Shown: positions 25,301-38,997, counted from the first letter of the stretch. The stretch is 64,000 nucleotides of DNA from Hypomyces perniciosus (GCA_008477525.1 SPDT01000010.1:2542001-2606000); one strand, 5' to 3'. The notes: generated by a model from the sequence alone, not told the origin. Translations and numbers: made by a program.

Positions 25301-25679
25301 ATTATTATTATTGCTACTGCCTAAAATAATCGCCTTTTTAAAGTAAACTAAATTCTCCTCCTTTAATAAATTAAATTAAAAGTATAATACTTTCTTATAT
25401 TAAATTACTATTTAATTATATAAGCTTATAAATATATAAAGAAAAGAAAATATATTTATTTAATTATCCTTTTTATTTATAGCTTAAAAAAGCTAATATA
25501 TAATTAATATAAGTATTAAATAACTATAAAGTATATAATTAAATAAAATAATATAAATAAATTAAAAAGGAGTTTATTAAAAGGTATATTAATAATTACT
25601 ATTAAAGTAAATAGTATATTATTAAAAGCAGGTAATAGAAATATATTAAAAAAGGTCTCTTTTACTAGCAATTACTAAC

Positions 25680-26210
25680 TTTAAATAACCTTTATAAAGA
25701 GGGGATAATAGTATAGCAGTAAAGGCAGTAGCGGGAGTAGTAGGAGGAGTAGCAGTAGTAGCGATAAAGGCAGGGCTTAAAATAATAGCAGTAGGAGGAG
25801 GAGCCGATAAAGATAAAGATAAAGCTGCCTTAGCAGCGAGGCGTATTTTATAAACAGCAGCTAAGTATACGTTAAGAGCAGTAATAGCCGCAGTATACCT
25901 AAACTGGCCAGGACTAGCCAGCGCAGGAGTAGGAGCCAGCGCAGGAGCAGGAGCGGGAGCAGCAATAGGCGTAGCCGCTCAGCCAGCTAAGCGACTAACG
26001 CCGCGATAAGCCACCTTCAAGGGGCAACCACAACTACACTTTACCGACAAGGTATCCTTCTTTTGCGATTTCGCTATTAGCTAATAAATATACAGTATAA
26101 AGGAAATTAGTCGGAAGTATAATATTTACAGTAAGGGCTATATTACTATTAATATTAATATTAATATTGTTATTAATATTAATAATAATAATATTAATAA
26201 CTAAAGAAGA
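25680..26210 (+). repeat. Copia A1 low-complexity 3' tract (CAG/GGAG-rich, GATAAA triplet, ATT microsatellite)
   Basis: Lies between RNase H and the polypurine tract. It has CAG, TAG, GGAG and GCAGGAG repeats (about 25715-25990), three GATAAA units, and an (ATT)n run at about 26139-26205. In the frame that follows from LPILNNLYKEG-like residues, CAG/TAG reads as a long Gln/Glu-rich stretch. A second frame gives an Ala/Gly-rich one. A2 has the same tract at 47815-48320 in the same frames, so it is part of the element. Whether it was translated is unknown. Confidence 0.7.
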
Positions 26211-26502
26211 AGAGCGAGGAATAAGGGCTAGGGGGCAGCTAATATACCTATTCTAGCTATTTAGGACCGATTTACCTACTTAAAAGCTTTATTATTCAAC
26301 TTCCTATTATTATAGAATAATAATAGCTATAGCGCTTATATTCCTTTCACCTCTATAATAGAATATTAATGCATATTTATAATAAGGAGCTTTTAACTAA
26401 ATAAAAGAGGCTTTAAGAGCGCGGCCAGTCAATTATAATACTATAGATAGGCTAAAGTAGCAGTTAATAAAGCATTAGGAATAGCTTTATTAACTGGGGG
26501 GT

Positions 26503-26511
26503 ATATTAGGT
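26503..26511 (+). other. Polypurine tract of Copia A1
   Basis: ACTGGGGGG lies two bases before the 3' LTR. The same string precedes the 3' LTR of A2 (48611-48619). Confidence 0.8.
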
Positions 26512-26513
26512 TA

Positions 26514-26766
26514 AGTAAGCTAAGGCCTTACCGCTTATTAGCGCTAGGGAGCTTTTATTTGCTTATAAAGCAGATACAAGCTGATATATATATCGTGTAA
26601 GCAATATATTAGACGGTGCAGACGCTTACAGCGCTGCATACAGCTTCTTTTTTGTGTTAGCTATATGTATATATAGCGAGGCCACTACAGTATATTCTCT
26701 TTTATAGAATCAAGCTTCGTTTCCTATCTCTCTATACTCTACATAGCTGTACTGCGCTCCGCCACA
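26514..26766 (+). repeat. 3' LTR of Copia A1
   Basis: 253 bp, ending GCCACA, followed by the target duplication TAATC. Paired with 1478-1740. Confidence 0.93.
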
Positions 26767-29700
26767 TAATCTTTATACTAAAAAAAGGTAATAAACTGTA
26801 AATATATATCAATTTCTATACTTTAAATAAAATAATTTATAAAAACTGCGCTCTTTTACTATTAATTTCTAAAATTCTTAATAAACTTTTATATATTGAG
26901 ATTTTTGTTAAACTTAATTTAAAAACTATATATTACTGAATATTTATCTGCGAAAAAATAAGTAAAAGATAGTATTTTACTTTTAATATAAATACTTTAA
27001 ATGCAATATTATACTGTTTAACTTTATAAATTCTTTTATAACTTTTCAATAATATATTAATAATATACTATAAAATTTAGTTATTTTTATTTTTATTATA
27101 TATTTTAATAATATATGAATTTATAGCTATACTTTCAAAAAGTATATATAATATATTTATTAGGTTTTTTAAAAGTTATAAAATATAAAGCTATATATTA
27201 ATATTAATAAATATATTTTTTATATTACTTTAATACTTTTCTTTAAATATATTATTATATTTAATAAAATTAAATTAGAATAATTATATATTTAAACTAT
27301 TATTAAATAGCCAATATTTAAAAGCATATATAATATTTTTATATTTTTAGGATTTATAGGGTTTTACGATTACTTTATTAAAAAATCATAGTAAAATTAT
27401 AGTATTTTTAATAGATTTTACTTATAAAAAGCGAAAAAGTTTTTTATAGTTAAAGCCTAATACTTTTAAAGCTTTTTAATAGCTTAAAAGGAAAATCTTT
27501 AAAAAAACCTATTTTAATATATTATAACTTAAAGGTATTAATTTATATAGAGATAGATATATTAAACTATATAATTAAAGCAGTATTAGCTTAATATTAA
27601 TAAAATATTTAATACTTTATGGTATATATATTAAAAAAGTTAAATAGTTTTAAATTATATTATTATACCTTTAACATTAAATTTTTTACTTGTATAAAGG
27701 GTTTTTAAACATAGAGATATTATTTAGTTTATATAGGTATAGAGATTTAGGTTATAATAAACTATTTTAATTACTATTACTTTATAAATAAGTAAAAGCT
27801 TTTATACTAGTAGGTAAAGGCTATTAATAAACTAGCTTTATTTAATTTTTATATTAAATATAGGCTAAAAAGGTTTAACCCTGTTAATGCTTTATTTTAA
27901 TACTTTAATTTTTATAATTTTATTCAAATTACAGAATTACAATAAAGCTATATATTAATAATTTTATAGCGTTTTATAATATCAAAGCTAATAGTTTATA
28001 TAAATTCAAGGGATCTATAGTAGTATATTATAGTTAGTAAAAATATATAAGGTTACCTGTAAATAAAAGTATTACTTTAGTATTACTTTAAGTTAAAGGA
28101 TAAGGATTAAATCTTATTTAGTAAATAGTTTATTTATAAAGTATAATAGTTAAAGTTATAACTGCTAGTTTATAGGTTATATAGTAGATTACTGTAGGTT
28201 TATTGCTAAAATTATAAAAGTCTTTACGCTTAGTTATTTTATAAGCTTAATAAAGAGATTATTTTATTTAATAGAAAGTTTAAAGTTAAAAAGTAGTTAA
28301 TATATTTTATAGTAATAATTAAGTTATTAGTAATAATTAAGTTATTAGTAATAACTAGCTAATTTACTACTGAAGTAAGGTTTATATACTAATAAGTTTT
28401 TATATTAAGATTTTAATATTATTTTATAATAACTTAACTATTAAATATTAAAAAGTTAATTATATTTTAAAATATATTATATTAATTTATTATTAGTAAA
28501 GTATAAAGTAAAATATTAAACGCTATATATCTATATATTATATTTACTAGATAATAAAAGCAAGAACTTATTAACTTTATAGTAAACTTACTTTATTATT
28601 AATACTAGAAAAACCTTTTAAAGAAATTTTTATAAATTTTATTATAAATTTACTAGAAATCTAAAACTATAAAAGTAAATATTTATATAATATAATATTT
28701 ATTATTATTAATTAATATACAAAATATACTTTAGATATACCTATAATAGTATATATTATAAATAGTAGAGTTATTAACTTTTTTATAAAATATATTTATT
28801 TAATTTTTAGAATATTATAAATAATTATCTTTAATAAAAATTAATTATTTTAAATTTAGATTTTAGCGAAGTTTTTATTATTTATTTACTTATAAATAGC
28901 AATTTAGTATTATTTTTTATTTATAGACTAATAGTTAAATTAAAGAGTAGAATTAAGCTTTAAAGTATTATTTATATTCTTTTTATAGTAAATAATAAAA
29001 TAATTAACTATAAAAATTATTTTTTATTTAATTTATATATAATAGTATTAAATATTTTATAACTAGTGATTTATTAGCTTTTATACTGCTTAACTATAAG
29101 CCTAATACTTTAGGTTATAATAGATTAATTTATTATAAATATTATACTAATACTATTATAAAGGTAGAAAAGCTTTAAATTACCTGTAAAATAGCTAAAA
29201 AATATAAAAAATAGTATAATATTTATTAATTTAAAAAGAAATTTACTATAGGCAATTAAATATTACTTTTTATAAAACACTTAAAACTCTAGCAATTTAA
29301 TAAAAAACTCGCTCAAAAATATATTAACTTTTACTAAATTAAATATTAAATTAAAATAAATAGATTAATATATTAAATTTATATTTTATGTTCTATTAAA
29401 ATTTATAATATCTTTAATATTATAAATCTTAAACTATATTATAGCTGTAAAAGAGAACTTTTTAAGTGAATAAATTACCCTTTTAATATTAAAGAGATAT
29501 TTAAAATTAAAAAAATTATTAATTATAAATATAAAGGGATATAATACTTATATTTAATTAAATAAAAAGATTATTTGAAGATTAATAATATTTAATAAAA
29601 GAAAAGTGATTTTATTAATATTAAATTAATTTGAAAGTATAAGCAGCAATTTACTAGTAAATAATTAACTATTGCTATTAAATGTTATAAAATTAAAAGG

Positions 29701-29790
29701 AGTAAAATACCATACAGTTTTAATTAATTAATTAAAAATAGAAAATAAACTTATAATAGTATATATTTTATATTAAATAAATAGCGATAT
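26767..29790 (+). pseudogene. Gypsy D pol: RT, RNase H, integrase, chromodomain (degraded)
   Basis: Continues the RT begun at 1260-1477. Blocks resemble KLRICVDFRALNKITIKN, PLPLI, a KLNLKNAYY segment, and the catalytic Y-F-N-N at 27101-27112 (YLDD or YFDD originally). FLGFIGFY is near 27345. An N-P-V-N-A-L-F-R block near 27885, like the usual NPADALSRRPD, ends RNase H. Integrase follows, with a PFKEI..NFI motif near 28610 and a NKKLAQKYI-like GPY region near 29300. At about 29485-29645 a chromodomain is readable: IFKIKKIINYKYKGI, YLYLIK, KDYLKINN, then DFINIKLI. Together these identify a chromovirus. Sequence 27930-28560 fits the RNase H/integrase junction but shows no clear HHCC finger. Confidence 0.87.
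28311..28358 (+). repeat. 18-bp tandem repeat in Gypsy D
   Basis: Two exact units of AGTAATAATTAAGTTATT (28311-28328, 28329-28346) and a partial third. The unit is six codons long, so the frame is kept. Confidence 0.85.
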
Positions 29791-30833
29791 TACTATTAAA
29801 TAATAGCTAATTTTCTTTACCTTTAAATAATACTTTATTATAATTGTTGATAATAATAGGATATATTTAAGGAAATATAAGAATTTCAGTATACTAGTAT
29901 ATTATATAATAATTAACTAAAAACTACCTATTATAAATAAAATATATATATTAAAATAAAATTATATATAATAGCAGTAATAGTAGTGAAAGAGTTTATT
30001 TAATTAAGAGTAATTTAAAGGTTGAAGCGCTTTAAGTTTTAGCAGCAATACTGTTTATTTACTATAAACTTTTTCTCTGTTTATTTTTTAGCTAGGTTTA
30101 ACTTTTATTATATTAATAAAAAAAGATTTTATATTAAATTTATAGTAGTGCTATTATAGATTAATTATTTATTAATTATTATTATATATTAAAAAAGTAA
30201 TATTAAAGTATTTACTTTATTAATAAAAGTTTTTTAAGAATATTCAATTAATACTTTAATAGTATTAATTGTCACAGGCTAGGCCATGTCTCCCGGAATC
30301 ACGACTACGCCGAATCCGGAAATACGACCAATACTAGACCGCTTACCTAATTAGGAAACCACCTCGGCCACAACCCTATACGCACAACTATATAACGCAT
30401 ACATAGCTAGTATAGAGCTTCCTTCCTTCAGCTATAGATAGACAATACAGAAGTGCCCTAACTGTGTGCTTTCCAGTTAGGCTACACCCGTTATATTAAT
30501 AAATTAATAGGCAATCAAATTATATAATTTATTATTTAAAAAATAGTAAAAATATTTTTTAAAAGCAGTTATTATAATATAAATTAATATAAGAAGTTTT
30601 ACTTTTTAATTATATAAAATTTATATTTATTATTATAATATTAAAAAGGTTTTTCGTTTAATTTTATTTTTTATTTAATTAAAAGGTTAAGATAATAATA
30701 GTATAGGGTAAGGCATTTATAGTAAGTTAATAATTGTTAATAATTATATTTAAATTCGAATACCTATTACGTTAAATTATTAATAGTTTTACAGCATTTT
30801 ATTAGTAAAGGTATAGTGCTCTTAAGAGGAGGG
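29791..30833 (+). other. Gypsy D 3' untranslated tract with candidate polypurine tract
   Basis: After the chromodomain frame the sequence has no recognisable domain. At 30824-30833 AAGAGGAGGG is a good polypurine tract candidate, with a TATTTTAATAG sequence after it that could be a RIP-mutated LTR start. A solo LTR of family B interrupts it. Confidence 0.45.
30270..30495 (+). repeat. Solo LTR of Gypsy family B
   Basis: 226 bp from TGTCACAGG to CCCGTTATA, flanked by the target duplication TTAAT (30265-30269 and 30496-30500). It is the least mutated copy of this LTR, and lies opposite in direction to B1 and B2. It probably arose by LTR-LTR recombination. Confidence 0.93.
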
Positions 30834-32097
30834 TATTTTAATAGAAATATAATTAAGATAATATTAACTATAAATAACAATAAGCTTACTATATTAAAGT
30901 TTTCGGATATTGCAGGATTACTATTATTTTTTAAAATTAAACTATAAGTTTATTAAATAGGAAGTTATAATAAAAAATTAATTATAAAAAACTTATAAAG
31001 TTGTAATATTGATTATAAAAAGAAACAAAGAATTTATAGTAGTAGGCTAAATTAAAAAAAAAACTGCTATTATATAATCGGTTAGCTAGTAATAAAAAAT
31101 AAAAAGAAGGAATATTTATCGAGAAAGCATTTATAAAAAGAGAGAGGGTAAAAAAGAGAGAGATAAAACAAAAGAAAAAAAGGAAAAAAAGAGTAAATAA
31201 AAATTAAAGGCATAAAAGAAAAAGAAAATAAAGTAAAAATATATATAATATATTTATATATAATAATAAATTAAAAAAAGAAAAATAAAGTAAATTATTT
31301 ATATATTAGCAGTAAAAGGTTAATTTATAATATAAAATTTCTCTATTACCTTTTGAGTTTAATTATATAAAAGTATATTTTTAAACTATAAAGTTACACA
31401 CTTTTTAAACTATTAAATATATATTAAAATAGTTAAGTTTAAGGCTTAAAAAAGCATTTATATAAAAAATAGTTACTGTGTAATATAATAGTAGGGTATT
31501 AAAAGCCGGAAAAAAGCTAATTAAATATAGGGTTTTTACTAGCATTAAAGTTAATACTATAAAAAGGGGGGCAGCCTATTAAAAGACAAAAAGCTTTAAA
31601 GCTTTGATAATATTATATAGGCTAGAATATATATATCAAAGTAATTATAATCTTTAAAGATATAGAATTTTAAAAACTAGTAAATTACTACTGTTATATT
31701 TAACTATTAGTTTCTAGCTTATTACCTGTTTATTAATATTTATCTCTCTTTTAAGTAATTACTCTTTAACCTCCTTTACGTTTCTATAAAGTTACAGCCC
31801 TTTACCTAATCTATCTACTTTAAAAAAGGTCTTTAATATAAAATTTTATTTTACTTTATAAAATAAATATAAAATTATAATACTGTTAAAAAATAAATTA
31901 TAATTATATAATATTAAAAGTTTAAAAATATTATCATTAAATTAAATACTAAAACTTTAAAAGAATATTATTAACTATAAAAACTTAAAGGATATAAGTT
32001 TAAAAGATATTATATTTGCTACTAAAAGAAATTAATGAAATAATACTTTTACTATAATAAAAGGTTTACATGCAATTAATAATATTATTTAAAATAT
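30834..32097. other. Unassigned AT-rich tract between Gypsy D and Gypsy E1
   Basis: It should hold the D 3' LTR and the 5' end of E1, but I could pair neither. No copy of the E LTR (see 36787) is visible here. The only structure I see is a purine-rich run of A and G at about 31128-31240. E1 and E2 can be aligned only from 32098, because E2 is cut there by C2. Confidence 0.4.
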
Positions 32098-35000
32098 AAT
32101 AGCTTAAAGTATATTGTATATAAATAAAATAAATTATAAGATTAGTATTTATAATAAACTATTAATATACTATATTTATTATTAGACTATATATACTATT
32201 AAAAATATAAATATATTATTTACTTATAAGAAAAACTTTAAAAATAGTAAATATAGAAGTACATAAAGTATAAACCTGCCTTAAAATATAAAGAGATTAA
32301 TTAAATTATAAAAGAACTATATTAAAATTAATATAACTTGATTACCTATAAAAGAATTATTTATAATAAAAGAAAATAGTATTTAGTTTAAAAAACTTTA
32401 ATTAACTATAAAATCTATATAAAAAAAGAATTAAAAAAGAATTAATATTATTTATAAAAAGCCTATAAAGTAATAATTAATAAATTATATCTTTTAAAAT
32501 ATTAAATAATAAAAGTAATAATAAAGATTTACTATATTTTAAATTAAAAATGATAATTAAAGGATATTAATTATATATATTAGTAAATAGTAAAGTAATA
32601 GGCAATTTTATTGTATCTATAACTATAAATTGCCTATATTTACTTTAAAAAAAGAAAACTAAACTATATTAACTTTATTAAATAAAAGGAAAAGCCATTA
32701 TATATAATAATACATAAATTAAATAAAAGATTAATTATTTTAAATTTAAAATTATTAAATATAAAAGAGTAGTTTTTTATAATATAGTAAATATTAATAG
32801 GTATAATATTATTTTTAGGTATTTTTAATTAAAATGCAATAACTTTAATATTAATTAAGAGAAAGGCTAGCTTTATTACCGCGATAATAAAGCTCTTTTA
32901 GCGATTAAAACTATTAAAAAGGCTTTAACTATAGGGCAGAAATTTTATATAGAACCTTTAAATATATTAAAGAAAGGAATTACAAAAGTTACCTTGAATT
33001 TAATTATAGAAATAATATACTTAAAAATAAGATTTAAGTAAAGTAAAGGAAAAGATAAATATATTTAAAAACTAATTGCCTTTTTATAGAAAGTATTTAA
33101 TAATATTAATAAAATACTTAAAATAAAAAGCTTTAAAATAATAGTATTACTAAAATAGCTATAAAATATCTTTAAAAAATACTAGAAGTATAATAAACTA
33201 TTTAAAGAAATACTTAATATTAAACTATTAAAATATAGTTAATAACACTATATAATTAAACTTAAAAATAATATAAGTATTACCTTTTATAAAATTTATA
33301 ATCTAAATGAAAAAGAGCTTAAAAGCTTATATAATTATTTAGATAATATATTAGCTAAAGGGTATATTTAACTTTTATTATTAGAAACAGGCTACTTTAT
33401 TATATTTATATTAAATAAAAGAAGTAAACTATAATTAAGTATAAATTACTAACAGTTTAATAAACTTACTGTTAAAGATAATACTCTATTATTATTAATT
33501 ATAGAATTATAGGATAAATTATATAGAAAAAAGTAGTTTATAGCGCTAGACCTTGAAGGCGCTTATAACCTTATTTAAATTAAAGAAGGGTATAAATAAA
33601 TAACTGCCTTTGAAACTAAATATAGCTTATTTAAATACCTAGTTATAGCTTTTAATTTTATTAATACCCTTGCAATATTTTAAAAAGTAATTAATAATAT
33701 ATTAAAAGAATACGTTAATATTATTATAGTTATTTACTTAAATAATATTTTAATTTTTTTAAATACTTTTAAAGAATATAAAGTATATATCTATAAAGTA
33801 TTATAGATACTATAACATATTAAACTATTTATAGAATTAAAGAAATATAAATTTTATATATAAAAAATTACTTTTTTAAAGTATATTATTACTTTTAATG
33901 AAATTTATATAAATCTGTTAAAAGTATAAGCAGTAACAGACTAGCTTATACCTATAATAGTTAAGGAAATATAAAGCTTTTTAAAATTTAATAATTACTA
34001 TTAATAATTTATTCAAAATTATAAAAGTATTATATAGACTCTCTATAAATTTACTAAAAAGAATTAAAAGTTTTTGTAGGCACCAAGCGTATAGGACACC
34101 TTTAATAAACTTAAACAGCTTATCTTAAAAAAACCTATATTTATTATATTTAACTTATTTAAGGAAATAAAGGTTAAAATAGACGCTTTTAACTTTACTA
34201 TAGGAGCTTAATGTAATTAAAAGGATAAAAATAGTAAGCTATACACTATTACCTTTTACTTTAAAGCAGTATATAGCGTAAAATTAAATTACTTAATATA
34301 TAATAAAGAATTCCTTACTATTATTTTTATATTTAAAGAATAGTAATATTACCTATGAGGAGGAATATATAAAGTTAAAGTATATATTAATTATAAAAAT
34401 ATTATATATTTCGCGATAGTTTAATAACTCTTTAAACGGCAGATCTGCTATATAGAATATTTATTGAAATTTAATTATATTTTAATTTATTCAAAAGGAT
34501 CTAAAAATAGAAAAGTAAACGCGCTTAGTAAATAAGCCGACTATAATTAAAGAAAAATTAAATACACTAAGCAGATCTTAAAATAGACCTTTAAAAGATA
34601 TTATTAAGAACTAGTACTTTAAGCTATATATAAAGTATTTAATAATAATACTATACTTTAATATATTAAAAAGCATTATATTATTTAAAATAATAATAAA
34701 TTCTTAAAAGATATAGAGTTTAATAAAAAAAGAACTTAATGATAAAACAGAAAGATCTAGATTTTAAATAAACTTTAAAAGAATACAATTATAAAAGTTT
34801 ATTAATATTTAATATATAGATATAAAGGTATTTGCAAATGCTATAAATAAATATAAAGGTATTTTAAGTTTTAAAGGCTTAAGAAAATAGTATAAGATAT
34901 TATTTTTTACTGTATAATATATAAAATAGTTAAACCTTTAAAATATACACTATATAGTAAACTTTAACCTTTATTAATATTAAAATAACTATGAAAGTTA

Positions 35001-36065
35001 GTTTTATTAGACTTTATTGTTGAACTATGACTATTTATTAAATTAGGAATAAAAATTAAATATAATAGTATTTTAGTAATTATAGATTAATTTATTAAAT
35101 ATTTTTATTTTTTGAATATAAAAAAGCAATAGATATGGAAATATTAGTTTATATATGTTTGCAATTTGTTGCAGTTAACTATATAATTCTAGCTAAAATT
35201 ATTTTTAATTAAAGATTAACTTTTACGTTTAAATTCTAGTAAGCATTTATAAATCAGTTAAATATAAATTATAAGCTTAATATAATATATTACCTATAGA
35301 TAAATACTTAAATAAAATGCATTAATTAGATTATTAAAGCCTATTTAAAAAGTTATATTAACTTTAATTAAAATAATTAAATAGCAAAGCTATTAATTGT
35401 ATATATATCCTATAATAGCAATATTTTAAGGTTAATTAGATTTAGCTTTATATATACTGACTATAACTTTATATTAAATATATATAAAGCATTAAAGAAA
35501 AGCTTATATATTAATAAAGTATAAATTAAAGCTAAAAATATAAAGCAGTTATATAAAGAAATATAAATATACCTTTACTTTATATAAAAGAAAATAAAAA
35601 AGTATATTAATAAATATAGATTAAAGGGATTAATTTTTAAAAAGGGAGATATAGTGTATTTACACTATTATTTATTAAGAAAAAACACTGTAAATATTAA
35701 AATAATGTAACTAAGCGATAAATTAGATTTTAAGAAACTTAAACCTTACCCAGTTAAAAAGGTTATTTCAGAAATTATTTATAAATTTATATTACTAGAC
35801 AGTATCTGGATTTACTTAGTATTTTATATTTTATTACTTAAAAAAAGCATTATAAAATAAATTAAAAAATAAATTAATTATAGATTTAATTAAAGTCCAA
35901 TTAGTTAAAAAAGAATATAAAATTAAAGAAATTAAAGCTATAAAAGCAGAAAATAATAAATGCCAGTATTTAATTAAATAGAAAAACTATAGAGAAGAAT
36001 ATAATATTTAAGAACCTATTAAATACTTATTAAACGCTAAAATGAAACTTAAGCAGTTTTATTAA
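32098..36065 (+). pseudogene. Gypsy E1 gag end, protease, RT, RNase H, integrase, chromodomain (degraded)
   Basis: Protease begins near 32578: ILVNSKVIGNFI, where a LVDSGATGNFI-type motif is expected. RT runs about 33400-33900 with QFNKLTVKD, DLEGAYNLI, FETKYSLFKYLVIAF, and the catalytic V-I-Y-L-N-N-I-L-I (YLNN 33735-33746, from YLDD). RNase H includes KVKIDAFNFTIGA near 34175 and a KVNALSK block near 34520. Integrase shows a LLDFIV motif near 35015 and a LVIIDQFIKY block near 35080. A chromodomain follows at about 35915-36060: YKVKEIKAIKAENNKCQYLI, then NY and EEYN, EPIKYLLNA. It is a third chromovirus family, different from B and D. Stops replace Gln/Trp codons. Confidence 0.9.
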
Positions 36066-36786
36066 TCTTTAAAATTAAAAAACCTATATCCGCAAACTCC
36101 TCGCCAATCCCGAAAAAAAACTAATTTATTTTATAAATAACTCCCAGCATTTAAATATCCTTAACTATATATTACTTATAAGCATTAAAGGCAAGAAGAA
36201 TATTATCCTTTGCATTAACCTCTGCTATACCCTAATAAACTAATTCCTTACTTTACTTTTTAGTTTTTTTATAAATCTTACAAATCTAAGCTAAATAACC
36301 TACCGCTATAGAAAAATATTCCTGCAATTTAAATATCTACTGCTATAAATTTATTAAATTATTATTAGCCTTTTCCTTTTTATAATTAAGTTTTTTCTAT
36401 TAATTAAAAAGATAAATAACTAAAAAGAAAGGTTAATAAAATAAAATAAAAATGTATAAAAAAGACTTATAAAATAAAACTACTAGTACTTTATTGCAAG
36501 CCTTCTTTTAACAGATACATTTAAAATAAAATGAATTTCCGCTTAATATCTAACAATGCAGTTTATTTTTAAAATAATATATATATAGTATATTAGCTAA
36601 AGAACCTTAAATGGAAATAAATACTAAAAGAATATTGCGCTTATAGTCTTTATAAATTAGTAACTAAAGATTTCTTTAATATACAGTTATTTATAATAAA
36701 TGTATAATGAGATAGAAGGGGGTAATATATAATAGAAGGAGAAGGAAGAATTTACAGTCTTAAAGGCAAAACTATTAGGAGGGGGG
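36066..36786 (+). other. Gypsy E1 3' untranslated tract ending in polypurine tract
   Basis: After the chromodomain the frame seems to run on into a basic tail (near 36095-36115) and then ends. No domain is visible after it. The polypurine tract AGGAGGGGGG is at 36777-36786, directly before the LTR. A second purine-rich stretch is at 36734-36750. Confidence 0.65.
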
Positions 36787-37146
36787 TATTATATTATGAC
36801 CCGAATATACAGCCTATATATACAAATATTATATATATATATATATGACTAGGATTAATAATTAGGTTGCAGTCCCTGACTGTTATATAATAGACTGCGC
36901 CTCTAGAGGATTAGTCTATAACCTAAGGACATTAGTCTTTAATGTATTTCCTTTATATATATATAACTAGCTTATTACTCATTTAATATAGTTATTTAAA
37001 TAGTCGTTAACAATTACATTTACTAAAACTGCCTATTCTATAGAATTATAACTATATTACCCTACTTAGTATTTATCTTTAACCTCTCTGTTACTATAAA
37101 CCCATGAACCTTGGTTTATCCTTTAAGAATCAACCCGGATTGTTAC
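36787..37146 (+). repeat. 3' LTR of Gypsy E1
   Basis: About 360 bp. It starts TATTATATTATGACCC (RIP form of a TG end) after the polypurine tract and ends near GATTGTTAC. It matches, in reverse, 38998-39385 and 58054-58444. The right end is uncertain by 1-2 bases because the flanking sequence is similar. Confidence 0.82.
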
Positions 37147-38997
37147 TAAAGCAGTTAGGATAGCTTTAATAGTTATTTTATTATTAATTTAATTTTATAT
37201 ATAGAGCTGTTTATATAGGTATAGATTTAACCTATTTTATTATATACTTATAGTAATTCTTTTAATTAAGTTTAAGTAATATTTATTTAATTTACCTTTA
37301 AGGTTACTGTTTATAGGTAGTATATTTTCTAATTTTACAGGTATAATACTGTATAGTAATAGTCTATATTATAAAGGGTTATTTTTATTTTTATTATTAG
37401 AGTTACTACTATTAATTTATTGTTTATTATCTGCAGTAATTTAATTACAATATTAATAGTTAATTATAGTAATTATTTATTCATTTAAAATATTATTATT
37501 TTTATTTAACTTTATATAATTAAAGTTTAGGTTTTATTCTATTAAACTATCTAGGTATAGTAAATATTTATTTGCTTTATTTTCTTTAAAAATACCTTTA
37601 AAAGTTAAAGATTTAAGTTTTAATTAATATCCCTTTTAATTTATTATTAATATTTTTTTAAATTATTTTAAGTATTATCTGCTTTTATTTTTACTGGATT
37701 TATAAATAAAGCAGCTATTATTATAATATATAGTCTAGTTAAGTAATATATAATTAATAGTTTTTAAAATTATATTAACCTTTTATTTAAGTTTTAATAT
37801 AAGCTTTTAGGGTTTATTAGTTTTTAGCTTTTATAAAGCTTTATAGTCTTTTAAGAAGTATCCTGGCTTATTATAGTTATAATAAATAGACTTTACTTTT
37901 CCCTTTTAAATAGCATTTAAATCTATTTAAATAAATCTTTTATTATTAAAGTTAATAATGTATTTTTATTACTTTTTACTTTAATTTATATATCTTTAAT
38001 ATTTATAAACTTATCTAAATTACTGTTATTTTTTCTTTATATTTAAATAGAGTTTATAAAATAAATTATCTGCATTTATATATTTCTTAATAAATTTAAT
38101 AATACTTTTATTTTACGGGAATTTATAAACTTCCCTTTTGATATTTAATTTCAATTTATTGTAAAAGCGTTTAATAAAAGCAGAATTTCTTTATTTAACT
38201 TTAAAAGTATAGTCTTTAAAGTATATAATATACTTAAAGTATTTTCCTTTTTAACTTAAATTTATAAATTTATTTTTTATAGTATATCTTTTATTAATAT
38301 TATTAATAATATCCTTTAACTTTTTTTTAAATTAATTATAATTAATAAATATAGTTTATATTCATTTATTAGCATTAACTTTATTATGAAAGAATTCCCT
38401 TTAAATAGGTTTAAATTACTTTAAGGTATTCCTTTTATGTTATTTAGCAGCTAAAAGGACTTTATGAGTTTTTATATTAAAGTTAATTAAAAAGTAGGTC
38501 AAATAGTTATATAGTTAAGTAAAAAATAGTTAAAGTACTATAGTACTTTTATTAAAGTGTTTAAAGGGTTATATTTTAAGTGACTCTTTTCAGTCCTTTA
38601 AAGGTTAATTTCTTTTAAGGTTTAGTATAAGATTTAAATTAAATATAAATAGTATTTAGTTCTATAAGTTTATAATAGCTGTTTACTATTAGTGAATTAT
38701 TTATTAAAGTTTAGCGTTTTTAGCGATTAAATATTAATAATGTTATGTTTATTTTATATAGTTAGCTTTTATATATTAAACGGCTTTTTTTATATAAATG
38801 CAGAGTTATTTTATTTTATTAACTTTATCTTTATTTTCGCTTTTATTTATATTATTATTTCTATAATAGTTTTATTTTTAATAAAAAGGTAGAGTAAAAG
38901 GTAGAGTATTAAGATTATTAAAAGAGAATATTATAGTAGATATATTTACAATATTATTTAAGATTTTTAATGGCCTTTTAAATATAAGTTATTAATA
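37147..38997 (-). pseudogene. Gypsy E-like gag fragment E3 with zinc knuckle (degraded)
   Basis: Read on the - strand from the LTR at 38998. A gag-like frame has a degraded zinc knuckle at 37884-37843 with the CX2CX4HX4C spacing: Y-Y-N-Y-N-K-P-G-Y-F-L-K-D-Y, where all three Cys (TGT to TAT) and the His (CAC to TAC) have become Tyr. The frame ends at 37147 in I-L-T-A-L-V, which fits the start of the protease DSG motif, and there meets the E1 LTR. It shares its LTR family with E1 but its gag does not visibly match E1 upstream of protease, so it may be a subfamily. Confidence 0.65.

Larger units (their letters stand above)
1478..26766 (+). mobile_element. Copia-type LTR retrotransposon A1, interrupted by B1 and a solo LTR
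   Basis: Bounded by direct LTRs (1478-1740 and 26514-26766) and a 5-bp target duplication TAATC on both sides. Removing B1 with its duplication and the 580-bp solo LTR leaves about 7.14 kb, matching copy A2 (7.13 kb). Order is gag, protease, integrase, RT, RNase H, which defines Ty1/Copia. It is inserted in the RT of Gypsy D. Both LTRs begin with a TGTTAGG-like end and finish in CTACA or its RIP-mutated form. All coding parts carry many TAA/TAG codons, so the copy is dead. Confidence 0.93.

Noticed and set aside
31128..31240. Purine-rich run as polypurine tract or structural element
   Set aside because: Too long and irregular for a polypurine tract, with no LTR start next to it. Kept only as a remark in the unassigned tract.
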